NCBI RefSeq assembly: GCF_000407505.1
Contig: NZ_ASWE01000001.1
Location: 1 to 64,000, forward strand
Direction: 5' to 3'
Source: Enterococcus phoeniculicola ATCC BAA-412
GTDB taxonomy: Bacteria > Bacillota > Bacilli > Lactobacillales > Enterococcaceae
DNA length: 64,000 nucleotides
The notes below the pieces were generated by a model. It made no database searches, was not told the DNA's origin, and saw nothing but the letters and a program-made list of their open reading frames with translations. A program made the position numbers and the translations under genes. Positions 52,867 through 60,671 of this stretch are shown one piece after another. The first letter of the stretch is position 1. Each line of letters begins with the position of its first letter.

Positions 52867-54450
52867 ATGAAAGAAATGAATAAAATAAAAGGGATAAAAA
52901 TGCCATTAGCGGAAAAAAAAGAACTTATTTCCTATACAAAGGACTATCCTCAATGGGTCCATTTTGGTGGAGGAAATTTATTTCGAGCATTTCATGCAGA
53001 GATTGCACAGAAATTAGTAGATAAAAAAGAAATGAAAAGCGGTATCATTGTCTGTGAAACATTCGATGAACAGGTCATTGATAGTGCTTACCATCCATAT
53101 GACAACAATATTTTAGAAGTTATTATGTATGATGATGGAGAATTAGAAAAAAAATTATTGAATTCAGTTGTGGATAGTTATTTTTGTCAGCCAATGAATC
53201 AGTCAGACTATCAAGCAGTGCAAGCTATTTTTGAAACCCCTTTCTTGCAAATGATTACAGTAACCATTACAGAAAAAGGCTATTTACTAACAGATAGTTT
53301 TGGTGAACTATCAACAGCAGTGAAAAGGGATATTGAATCTGGACCAGCGCATGCAACACACACAATGAGCATCATTACAAGCTTGCTATTTCATCGATTC
53401 ATCAACGGTGCAAATCCGCTTGCTGTAATTTCAACAGACAACTTTTCTAAGAATGGTCAGAAATTCCAAGAAGCTGTAGTAAAAGTAGCTACAGAATGGG
53501 AGCGTTTGGGTTATGTAAATAATTTATTTATTGAGTATCTCTTAGATACGACAAAAATCACTTTCCCGTGGACAATGATTGATCGAATCACACCGAATCC
53601 ATCCAGTGATGTATTAGAAAAATTGCGTGCGCAAGGAATTGAAGGACTTTCTTTAATTCACACAGAAAAGGGAACGAATATTGCTCCTTTTGCTAACACA
53701 GAGCAAACGCATTATTTAGTGATAGAGGATGAGTTTCCAAATGGGAGACCAGCATTAGAAGAAGCAGGAGTGATTTTAACAACAAGAGAAATCGTTGATA
53801 AGGCAGATGCAATGAAAGTGACAGCTTGCTTGAATCCATTACACACGGCAATGGCCATATTTGGCTGCTTGCTAGGATATCAGTCTATTGCAGAAGAAAT
53901 GAACGATGAAGACATTTGTCAACTGGTTAGAGGTGTCGGCTATAAAGAAGGATTACCTGTTGTTGAAAATCCTGGAATTATTCACCCTCAAACATTTTTA
54001 GATGAGGTAATCACAAAACGATTGCCAAATCCAATGATTCCTGATACGCCACAGAGAATTGCTGCAGATACTTCACAAAAGGTCTCTATTCGATTTGGTG
54101 AAACGATAAAAAAATATGTGAATGAGCAGGGAACAGCAGAATCTCTAGTTTACATCCCGCTAAGTATTGCTGGTTGGTTACGTTATATTTTAGGAATAGA
54201 TGATGAAGGCAAACAAACTCAGTTAAGTCCAGATCCGTTGTTGCATGAGCTTCAGGAAAAATTAGGGGAAATAAGCCTTGGATATACAGGAGACATTCAT
54301 CAGATAGTGGCACCTATTTTATCCAATTCAGCTATTTTTGGAATTAACTTATATGAAGCTGCTATAGGAGAAAAAATTGAAGGATACTTTAAAAAAATGA
54401 TAGGAAAAGAAGGGGCTGTTCGTCAGACATTACATGAGACGGTCCAGTAA
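52867..54450 (+). CDS. uxuB: Fructuronate reductase (mannitol dehydrogenase family)
   Basis: The 527-residue NAD-dependent polyol dehydrogenase has the N-terminal VHFGGGNLFRAFHAEIAQ Rossmann segment and later VISTDNFSKNGQ, FPWTMIDRITPNPS with the conserved Lys/Asn-type active region, and TACLNPLHTAMAIFGCLLGY. With uxuA and uxaC directly downstream, it should interconvert D-fructuronate and D-mannonate (or the tagaturonate/altronate pair). AGGAGG is seven bases before the ATG. The context makes fructuronate reductase the best call. Confidence 0.88.
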   Translation: MKEMNKIKGIKMPLAEKKELISYTKDYPQWVHFGGGNLFRAFHAEIAQKLVDKKEMKSGIIVCETFDEQVIDSAYHPYDNNILEVIMYDDGELEKKLLNSVVDSYFCQPMNQSDYQAVQAIFETPFLQMITVTITEKGYLLTDSFGELSTAVKRDIESGPAHATHTMSIITSLLFHRFINGANPLAVISTDNFSKNGQKFQEAVVKVATEWERLGYVNNLFIEYLLDTTKITFPWTMIDRITPNPSSDVLEKLRAQGIEGLSLIHTEKGTNIAPFANTEQTHYLVIEDEFPNGRPALEEAGVILTTREIVDKADAMKVTACLNPLHTAMAIFGCLLGYQSIAEEMNDEDICQLVRGVGYKEGLPVVENPGIIHPQTFLDEVITKRLPNPMIPDTPQRIAADTSQKVSIRFGETIKKYVNEQGTAESLVYIPLSIAGWLRYILGIDDEGKQTQLSPDPLLHELQEKLGEISLGYTGDIHQIVAPILSNSAIFGINLYEAAIGEKIEGYFKKMIGKEGAVRQTLHETVQ

Positions 54451-54467
54451 ATTAGGAGGAAAAGCAA

Positions 54468-55547
54468 ATGGAAATGACCTTTCGATGGTATGGAAAAGAA
54501 GCGGATAAAATTCAGCTACAGGATATTAGACAAATTCCTGGAATAAAAGGAATTGTCGGGACATTATTTGATATTCCGGCGGGAGAAGTTTGGCCGAAAG
54601 ATCGAATTAAAGCCTTGGTAGATGAAGTTGAAAAAGCTGGATTAACAATGAAAGTAATTGAAAGTGTTAATGTTCATGATGACATAAAAATTGGCTTACC
54701 AAGCAGAGAACAATATATAGAAAATTATAAGGTAACGATTCGTAACTTAGCTGAACACGGAATTGAAGTAATTTGCTATAATTTTATGCCTATATTTGAT
54801 TGGATAAAGACGGATTTAAACTATATTCTTCCGGATGGTTCATCTACAATGGCTTTTGAAAAAATTGGTATTGATAAAGCTCCAGAAGAAATTGTTCGAG
54901 AAGTAGAAGAATCAACTTCAGACTATACTTTACCTGGGTGGGAGCCAGAGCGTCTTGCTCATGTAAAGCATTTATTTGATGCCTACAAAGAAGTTGACGA
55001 TGAAAAGCTTCGAGAAAATTATGCCTACTTCCTTAAAGAAATCATTCCTGTCTGTGAAGAAGTGGGAATAAAAATGGCCGTTCATCCAGATGATCCTCCG
55101 TACTCTATTTTTAATTTACCGAGAATCGTAAAAAACAGAGAGGATTTAGATTGGATTTGTAATGTGGTAGATAGTCCATCAAATGGAATTACATTATGTA
55201 CTGGGAGTATAGGGGAAGATCCAGCGAATAATGTCTATGATATTTTAGCAGAGTTCTGTAAACGTGATCGAATTCCTTTTGCTCATGTTCGAAATATCAA
55301 GTATTTAGGAAATGACAAAGATTTCTATGAAGCGCCACATTTATCTTCTGAAGGGTCACTTGATATGTATAGGATTTTAGAGACGATGTATGAGAATGGC
55401 TTTGATGGATATATTCGTCCAGATCATGGTCGAATGATTTGGGGAGAAACTGGGCGTCCAGGTTATGGCTTATATGATCGTGCGATAGGTGCTTCTTATT
55501 TATTAGGATTATGGGAAGCAATTGAAAAAAACAAAAATAAAGAGTAA
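54468..55547 (+). CDS. uxuA: D-mannonate dehydratase
   Basis: The 359-residue TIM-barrel enzyme carries UxuA features: MTFRWYGKEADKI at the start, YNFMPIFDW near 103, MAVHPDDPPYSIFNLPRI near 203, ITLCTGSIGEDPANNV near 242, FAHVRNIKY near 273 and a C-terminal DGYIRPDHGRMIWGE near 310. It removes water from D-mannonate to give 2-keto-3-deoxygluconate. TTAGGAGG precedes the ATG. It lies 17 bases after uxuB. KDG kinase and aldolase genes are not in this window, so the pathway is completed elsewhere. Confidence 0.95.
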   Translation: MEMTFRWYGKEADKIQLQDIRQIPGIKGIVGTLFDIPAGEVWPKDRIKALVDEVEKAGLTMKVIESVNVHDDIKIGLPSREQYIENYKVTIRNLAEHGIEVICYNFMPIFDWIKTDLNYILPDGSSTMAFEKIGIDKAPEEIVREVEESTSDYTLPGWEPERLAHVKHLFDAYKEVDDEKLRENYAYFLKEIIPVCEEVGIKMAVHPDDPPYSIFNLPRIVKNREDLDWICNVVDSPSNGITLCTGSIGEDPANNVYDILAEFCKRDRIPFAHVRNIKYLGNDKDFYEAPHLSSEGSLDMYRILETMYENGFDGYIRPDHGRMIWGETGRPGYGLYDRAIGASYLLGLWEAIEKNKNKE

Positions 55548-55560
55548 TGAGGAGAATGAC

Positions 55561-56946
55561 ATGTTTTTAGATAAAGACTTCTTGTTGAAAAATGAGTGCT
55601 CAAAAATATTATTTCACGAATATGCTGAAAATCAACCAATTATTGACTACCATTGCCATTTGGATCCCAGAGAAATATATGAAGATCAACCATTTAAAAC
55701 AATCACACAAGCATGGTTGGGCGGAGATCATTATAAATGGCGATTAATGCGTGCTAATGGTGTCCCTGAAAGATTAATTACGGGTGACGGAGAGGATTAT
55801 GAGAAGTTTCTTGCTTGGGTTGAAACAATTGAAGGATGCATAGGTAATCCCCTATATGTATGGACTCATTTAGAATTGAAACGTATTTTTGGAATTGACG
55901 AGCAGCTGACTAAAAAAAATGCCTCCATAATTTGGGAGAAAGCCAATCAAAAAATTCAAGAAGAAACGATGTCTACTAGAAATCTTATAAAGCAGATGAA
56001 TGTAAAAGTTATTTGTACTACAGATGATCCTGTTGATTCACTGGAGTATCATGAGAAGTTGAAAGAAGAAAATGCTTTTCATGTGTATCCGACCTTTCGA
56101 CCAGATAAAGCAATTAATATTCAGCTAGAGGAATACTTTTCGTATATTGATACGCTTTCTGAAAAATCAACTGTAAAAATTACCTGTTATGAGGAGCTAG
56201 TTTATGCATTGGAGAAACGAATGGATTATTTTTCTACGATGGGCTGTAAACTATCTGATCATAGCTTTTCAGCTCTTCATCCATTTGACTATGATCGGAC
56301 ACAACTATCTGAATTATTTTCAAAAAGAATGCGACGTGAAGAATTAACAAAGGAAGAAGTCTATTATTACCAATTTGGCTTAGCTGTTGATTTGATGTGT
56401 CTTTATGAAAAAAAAGGATGGACGGCACAGCTTCACCTAATGGCGACAAGGAATAATAATCAAAAATTATACCAAGCCTATGGTCCTGATGCAGGGGCAG
56501 ATGCAATGGGGGATGGACAGATTGAATCAGGGATAAGCCGTTTATTTGATGAACTAGACAAACGAGATACGTTACCTAAAACGATTCTATACTCACTAAA
56601 TCCGAAAGATTATGTACCATTAGTAGCACTCATGGGATGTTTTCAATCGGAAACAAGAGGGAAAATTCAATTTGGTTCTGCTTGGTGGTTTAACGACACC
56701 TATTCAGGAATTCGCTACCAACTAACTACGCTAGCAGAAGGAGGTGTGTTAGCAAACTTTGTTGGAATGCTAACTGATTCAAGAAGTTTTCTTTCTTATC
56801 CTAGACATGAATATTTTCGTCGAATTCTTTGCCAGCTAGTAAGCGAATGGGTGGAGGAAGGGCAATTGCCAGATGATAGACAATATTTAGGTAAAATCAT
56901 TTCTAAGGTTGCTTATGAAAATGCGAATCACTATTTTGGATTTTAG
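55561..56946 (+). CDS. uxaC: Glucuronate (uronate) isomerase
   Basis: The 461-residue amidohydrolase-fold isomerase has IIDYHCHLDPREIYED near 29, WLGGDHYKWRLMRANG near 50, CTTDDPVDSLEYH near 150, HPFDYDR near 240, WTAQLHLMATRNNN near 290 and SAWWFNDTYSGIRYQL near 372. It turns D-glucuronate into fructuronate (or galacturonate into tagaturonate). GAGGAGAATGAC leads to the ATG at 55561, 13 bases after uxuA. This gene, uxuB and uxuA make a three-step route from glucuronate to KDG. Confidence 0.95.
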   Translation: MFLDKDFLLKNECSKILFHEYAENQPIIDYHCHLDPREIYEDQPFKTITQAWLGGDHYKWRLMRANGVPERLITGDGEDYEKFLAWVETIEGCIGNPLYVWTHLELKRIFGIDEQLTKKNASIIWEKANQKIQEETMSTRNLIKQMNVKVICTTDDPVDSLEYHEKLKEENAFHVYPTFRPDKAINIQLEEYFSYIDTLSEKSTVKITCYEELVYALEKRMDYFSTMGCKLSDHSFSALHPFDYDRTQLSELFSKRMRREELTKEEVYYYQFGLAVDLMCLYEKKGWTAQLHLMATRNNNQKLYQAYGPDAGADAMGDGQIESGISRLFDELDKRDTLPKTILYSLNPKDYVPLVALMGCFQSETRGKIQFGSAWWFNDTYSGIRYQLTTLAEGGVLANFVGMLTDSRSFLSYPRHEYFRRILCQLVSEWVEEGQLPDDRQYLGKIISKVAYENANHYFGF

Positions 56947-57054
56947 GGAATACTAAACCAATAGATAGAGGTTAGAAAAAGTCTTGATAAGTGTTATTTT
57001 CTTAGGATCACGAAAAAGTTTTCTTAATATGTAATAGGCGATAGTAAAAGGTGG

Positions 57055-57083
57055 TTGACAACTCTTCCTCCACCCTCTATAAT
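57055..57083 (+). promoter_or_regulatory. Promoter of the T-box/MetE-like unit
   Basis: TTGACA at 57055-57060 and TATAAT at 57078-57083 with a 17-base spacer, a near-consensus promoter. Transcription would start near 57090, just upstream of the T-box leader. Confidence 0.85.
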
Positions 57084-57119
57084 TTTATTAAAATAAAATG
57101 AAAATTTAATTTGAAAATA

Positions 57120-57376
57120 CGTTGAAGAGAAGAGTAGCTGATAAATTTAGGTAAGAGAACCCGGTTGGTGAGAAAGGGGACTAAATGAGTGAGTGAAGAT
57201 GAGCTCTGAGTGCTTTACTGGGTTTACGCTTAGTAGACGGTGGCAACCGTTATATTGCCGGGTTTCAGTAGGAATCGTCGAGGTGTAGTTTGTAAGAGCT
57301 ACATAAACTAGGGTGGTAACACGGAGTTTTTCGTCCCTTTGTCATACAATTTTTTGTGTGGCAAAGGGACTTTTTT
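57120..57376 (+). ncRNA. T-box riboswitch leader, probably methionine-specific
   Basis: The leader has a long stem I with GGTTGGTGAGAAAGGGGAC near 57162 and a probable specifier ATG at 57199-57201 (context GAAGATGAG). The T-box GGGTGGTAACACGG is at 57311-57324, followed by a terminator at 57333-57376 (GTCCCTTTG pairing with CAAAGGGAC, then six T). The UGGU bulge fits a tRNA with discriminator A. Uncharged tRNA would favour the antiterminator and allow reading of the methyltransferase gene. The Met assignment rests on the specifier position and the downstream gene. Confidence 0.85.
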
Positions 57377-57420
57377 ATTTGGGAAAAATGAAACGAAACT
57401 AGAAAAATGGAGGGAAAAAA

Positions 57421-58566
57421 ATGACAACAACAAAATTTACTGAGAGAAAGACGGTACCCTTTCGCTATGATACAGTGGGGAGTTTTTTACGACCTCAACG
57501 ATTGAAAGCAGCTAGAAAGAAGTTTCAAGCAGACGAGCTGACTTTAGAAGAACTGAAACTGATAGAGGATGAATTGATTATTGAATTGATTCATAAGCAA
57601 GAAGAAGCTGGCTTAAAATCTGTGACAGACGGAGAATTTCGAAGAAGCTGGTGGCACTTAGACTTCTTTTGGGGGCTTAATGGGGTACGTTTTAAAGAGG
57701 CTTCCCATGGGTATAGATTTGCGGCAGAGGAAACACGTGCAGAGACGGCCACGCTGACAGGAAAAATTAGCGGAAGAAATCATCCATTTGTCGAGCATTT
57801 TCAGTTTGTTCAAAAACATGCCTCAAATGAAGTAGAGGCTCGCCAAACAATTCCTGCACCTGCACAATTTTATAAGGAATTAATTCGACCTGAGAATAAA
57901 GAAGAGGTTGCAGCGGTTTATGAAACAAAAGAATTATTGATAGAGGCAATTATCAAGGCTTATAAAGAAGTGATTTCTGAACTATACGATTCAGGATGCC
58001 GCTCGCTGCAGTTAGATGATTGTACATGGGGAATGCTTGTAGGAGGTTTGCCAGAAGGAGTTATCTTGGATGGACAGTCAGAAGATGAGACACGAACTCA
58101 GCTAAAAGAGGAGCTTTTGAATATCAATAATCAGGTAATTAGCGGGCTACCGAGTGATTTAGTTGTAACTACTCATGTGTGTCGCGGAAATTATCATTCA
58201 ACCTGGTCGGCAGAGGGCGGATATGAGAAAGTGGCGGATCCTTTATTTAATAGAGAGAATGTCTCTGCTTATTATTTAGAATACGATTCTGAGCGCTCAG
58301 GTGGATTTGCTCCTTTAAGAAACGTCAGTGAAGAAAAATTGGTCGTTTTAGGACTCATTACCTCAAAATCAGGAAAATTAGAGGATCGTCAAGCAGTGAT
58401 CGACCGTATTTATGAAGCCTCAAACTATATTCCATTAGATAGACTTGCTTTGAGTCCCCAGTGTGGTTTTGCTTCTACAGAAGAAGGAAATGTGTTAACC
58501 GAGGAGGAGCAGTGGGCAAAAATAGCATTTATTCGCTCTATCGCTGAAGAGGTGTGGTCTTGTTAA
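57421..58566 (+). CDS. MetE C-terminal-like methyltransferase (YxjG/YxjH type)
   Basis: The 381-residue cobalamin-independent methionine synthase family protein corresponds only to the catalytic C-terminal barrel. It has RYDTVGSFLRPQRLK near 15, KSVTDGEFRRSWWHLDFF near 67, IPAPAQFYKEL near 149, SLQLDDCTWGML near 207, TTHVCRGNYHSTW with zinc His/Cys near 258 and LSPQCGFAS with zinc Cys near 352. It likely methylates homocysteine with a methyl donor other than tri-glutamyl folate. GGAGGGAAAAAA precedes the ATG. T-box control ties it to methionine starvation. It is monocistronic. Confidence 0.92.
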   Translation: MTTTKFTERKTVPFRYDTVGSFLRPQRLKAARKKFQADELTLEELKLIEDELIIELIHKQEEAGLKSVTDGEFRRSWWHLDFFWGLNGVRFKEASHGYRFAAEETRAETATLTGKISGRNHPFVEHFQFVQKHASNEVEARQTIPAPAQFYKELIRPENKEEVAAVYETKELLIEAIIKAYKEVISELYDSGCRSLQLDDCTWGMLVGGLPEGVILDGQSEDETRTQLKEELLNINNQVISGLPSDLVVTTHVCRGNYHSTWSAEGGYEKVADPLFNRENVSAYYLEYDSERSGGFAPLRNVSEEKLVVLGLITSKSGKLEDRQAVIDRIYEASNYIPLDRLALSPQCGFASTEEGNVLTEEEQWAKIAFIRSIAEEVWSC

Positions 58567-58619
58567 AAAAAGCAGTTTCTAATTAAAAAGAAAATTACTA
58601 GTAATCATATGATAAGTAA

Positions 58620-58651
58620 ACGAGAAGATGGTCAGAGTCTCTCGTTTTTTT
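58620..58651 (+). terminator. Terminator after MetE-like gene
   Basis: ACGAGA at 58620-58625 pairs with TCTCGT near 58640-58645, followed by seven T. Confidence 0.8.
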
Positions 58652-58689
58652 GTTAATGACTTTAGTCGGTTTCAATCGCTAAAGTGATT

Positions 58690-59357
58690 GAAACAAAAAA
58701 ACCACGCGTACTGCGCGTGGAAGAAGTAGCTTTAGCGATAAAACTCCTTTCGATATACTAGATAAAGGCTACCAACCGTTATCAAATCGAAAGGAGTTTT
58801 TTTATGTCAAATGGCGATAAAAGTTTAGCACATACTCGATGGAATTGTAAGTATCATATTGTGTTTACGCCAAAATACAGACGAAAAGTCATTTATGGAA
58901 AGTTAAGACAAGATATTGGGAAAATATTGAGAAAACTGTGTGAAATGAAAGAGGTAGAGATTATCGAAGCCCATGCGATGCCAGATCATATTCATATGTT
59001 AGTAAGAATCCCGCCTAAACTGAGTGTATCAGGTTTTATGGGCTATTTAAAAGGGAGAAGTGCTGTAATTATCCATGAGCGTCATGGGAATCTGAAATAT
59101 AACTATGGGAATCGATCGTTTTGGGCCAAAGGATATTACGTGAGTATTGTAGGATTAAATCAAAAAACAATTGCAAAATATATACGAGAACAAGAAGCAG
59201 AAGATCGAGTAAGAGATAGTATAAGTAAAAGAGAGTACAACGACCCATTTAGCAAATAAAGACTAGAAAAAAATAGAGAGATAGCGGTTGGCGGTCTCTT
59301 AAAAAAGCTCCCTTGAAGGGAGCAGCAAGTAGTGAGCCCTTCTAGGGCTATTTACTG
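58690..59357 (+). mobile_element. IS200-type insertion sequence (IS200/IS605 family)
   Basis: A single tnpA gene sits between subterminal hairpins, without terminal inverted repeats, as in the IS200 group. The left end has CCACGCG/CGCGTGG at 58702-58720. The right end has GCTCCC/GGGAGC at 59307-59323 and AGCCCT/AGGGCT at 59335-59349. A stem (58740-58754 with 58786-58800) closes the 5' leader and buries the ribosome binding site AAGGAG, matching the known anti-transcription and translation control of IS200. Exact ends are not certain. No tnpB partner is present. Confidence 0.85.
58804..59259 (+). CDS. tnpA: IS200/IS605 family transposase TnpA (HUH, Y1)
   Basis: The 151-residue Y1 transposase has RWNCKYHIVFTPKYRRKV near 12, the HUH metal motif His62-x-His64 in AHAMPDHIHMLV, and the catalytic Tyr in FWAKGYYVSIVGLN (111 or 112). 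It cuts and rejoins single-stranded DNA at the hairpins of the element. The gene is full length with no break, so it may be active. The ribosome binding site lies in the 3' arm of the leader stem. Confidence 0.95.
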   Translation: MSNGDKSLAHTRWNCKYHIVFTPKYRRKVIYGKLRQDIGKILRKLCEMKEVEIIEAHAMPDHIHMLVRIPPKLSVSGFMGYLKGRSAVIIHERHGNLKYNYGNRSFWAKGYYVSIVGLNQKTIAKYIREQEAEDRVRDSISKREYNDPFSK

Positions 59358-59453
59358 ATTTTATAATGAATATACGAACAAATTTTCGTATTTTTAGTGA
59401 CGAGTTTTTTTTAAAATGGTATGATAAGGAGTAAAGTAGGGAGGATTCCATTT

Positions 59454-60671
59454 ATGGTAAAGTTTATTCACGCAGCAGATTTACATTTAGATCGTTCATT
59501 TGAAGGTTTAGCAGGAATGAGTGTTGACAGCCAAATGGAATTTTTGGAAGTAAATCAAAAAGTCTTAGAAAATATTGTCGATGCAGCGATTCAACAGGAA
59601 GTCGATTGTCTGCTTTTTTCTGGAGACACCTTTCATCAGAGTCGTCCGTCATTGCGCACACAAAAACATTTCTTCGAGCAGATGTCTCGACTATCTGACA
59701 GGCAGATTCCTGTTTTTTTAATTTTTGGAAATCATGACTACTATCAAAGTGAACGATATTGGTTTGAATTTCCTGAAAATGTTTATTTATTTACCTCAGA
59801 AAAAGTTGAAACCCTCCAGTGGAAAACTCGTTTAGGTGAAACAATCGCAATCAGCGGATTTAGTTATACGAGTCCATGGATACAAACAGAAAAAATCAGG
59901 GAATTTCCCAATCGACATCAGGTAGATGTCCACCTAGGTATGTATCATGGTGAACTAGGTAAAACCGGGAATTATGCCCCGTTTCAATTATCTGAAATGA
60001 GACAAAAAGGCTATGAATACTGGGCATTAGGGCATATTCATGTACCTGTTGAGTTGAGTAATCAGCCGATGGTTATTTACCCAGGGACTCCCCAGGGACA
60101 TACACAAAAGGAAGAACAGGTGGAAGGGGTTCTACTGATTGATATTCATCAAGGAACCATTGAAAAAAAAGTGATTTCAGTGGATGAAATTCAGTGGGTA
60201 ACTAAAGAAGTCTCCCTAGCAAATAGCAGAACCAGACAAGAAGCATTAAAAGAAATAGAGAACGTTCAGCAGAATACAGTTGAGAAGCGACAATTAATTC
60301 GATTACGACTAACTAACTTCGAGCACTTAGGGAAAGATTTTCAGACAAGTGTTGAAAATCAGGAAATTGTTCACTATCTATTGGAAAATGTTCGACAAGA
60401 AACCTCAATTAAAGGAAGTATTTGGACGATTGAATTAACCTATGAACAAGAGAACGATAAAATAAAAATAGAAGCAAGTAAAGAATTAGCCGAGCAACTC
60501 TTTACATCTTACGAGGATACGGAAGAATTTCAGCAGATCTTATCTGAAATTTATGGTCATCCGATTGCACATCGACTGCTGTCTGAGACTCATGCGTTTC
60601 ATCAAGAAGTCCTTCAAAAAGGACAGCAGCTAATCCATTCAGAGTTTACGATAGGAGGCACAGAGGAATGA
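59454..60671 (+). CDS. yhaO: YhaO-like SbcD-type DNA repair exonuclease
   Basis: The 405-residue calcineurin-fold nuclease has HAADLHLDRSF near 6, LLFSGDTFHQ near 51, FGNHDYYQ near 87, a YHGELG segment near 164 and WALGHIHVP near 190, then a C-terminal capping domain. It is paired with the SbcC-like YhaN. GGGAGG is nine bases before the ATG at 59454; the upstream ATG at 59421 lacks such a site. It overlaps yhaN by four bases (ATGA). In Bacillus, yhaO, yhaN and yhaM are adjacent in the same order. Confidence 0.92.
   Translation: MVKFIHAADLHLDRSFEGLAGMSVDSQMEFLEVNQKVLENIVDAAIQQEVDCLLFSGDTFHQSRPSLRTQKHFFEQMSRLSDRQIPVFLIFGNHDYYQSERYWFEFPENVYLFTSEKVETLQWKTRLGETIAISGFSYTSPWIQTEKIREFPNRHQVDVHLGMYHGELGKTGNYAPFQLSEMRQKGYEYWALGHIHVPVELSNQPMVIYPGTPQGHTQKEEQVEGVLLIDIHQGTIEKKVISVDEIQWVTKEVSLANSRTRQEALKEIENVQQNTVEKRQLIRLRLTNFEHLGKDFQTSVENQEIVHYLLENVRQETSIKGSIWTIELTYEQENDKIKIEASKELAEQLFTSYEDTEEFQQILSEIYGHPIAHRLLSETHAFHQEVLQKGQQLIHSEFTIGGTEE

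Noticed and set aside
52643-52870. 75-codon reading frame before uxuB
   Set aside because: No ribosome binding site, no recognisable domain, overlap with the well-supported uxuB start, and low-complexity hydrophobic end. Treated as non-coding or a remnant.
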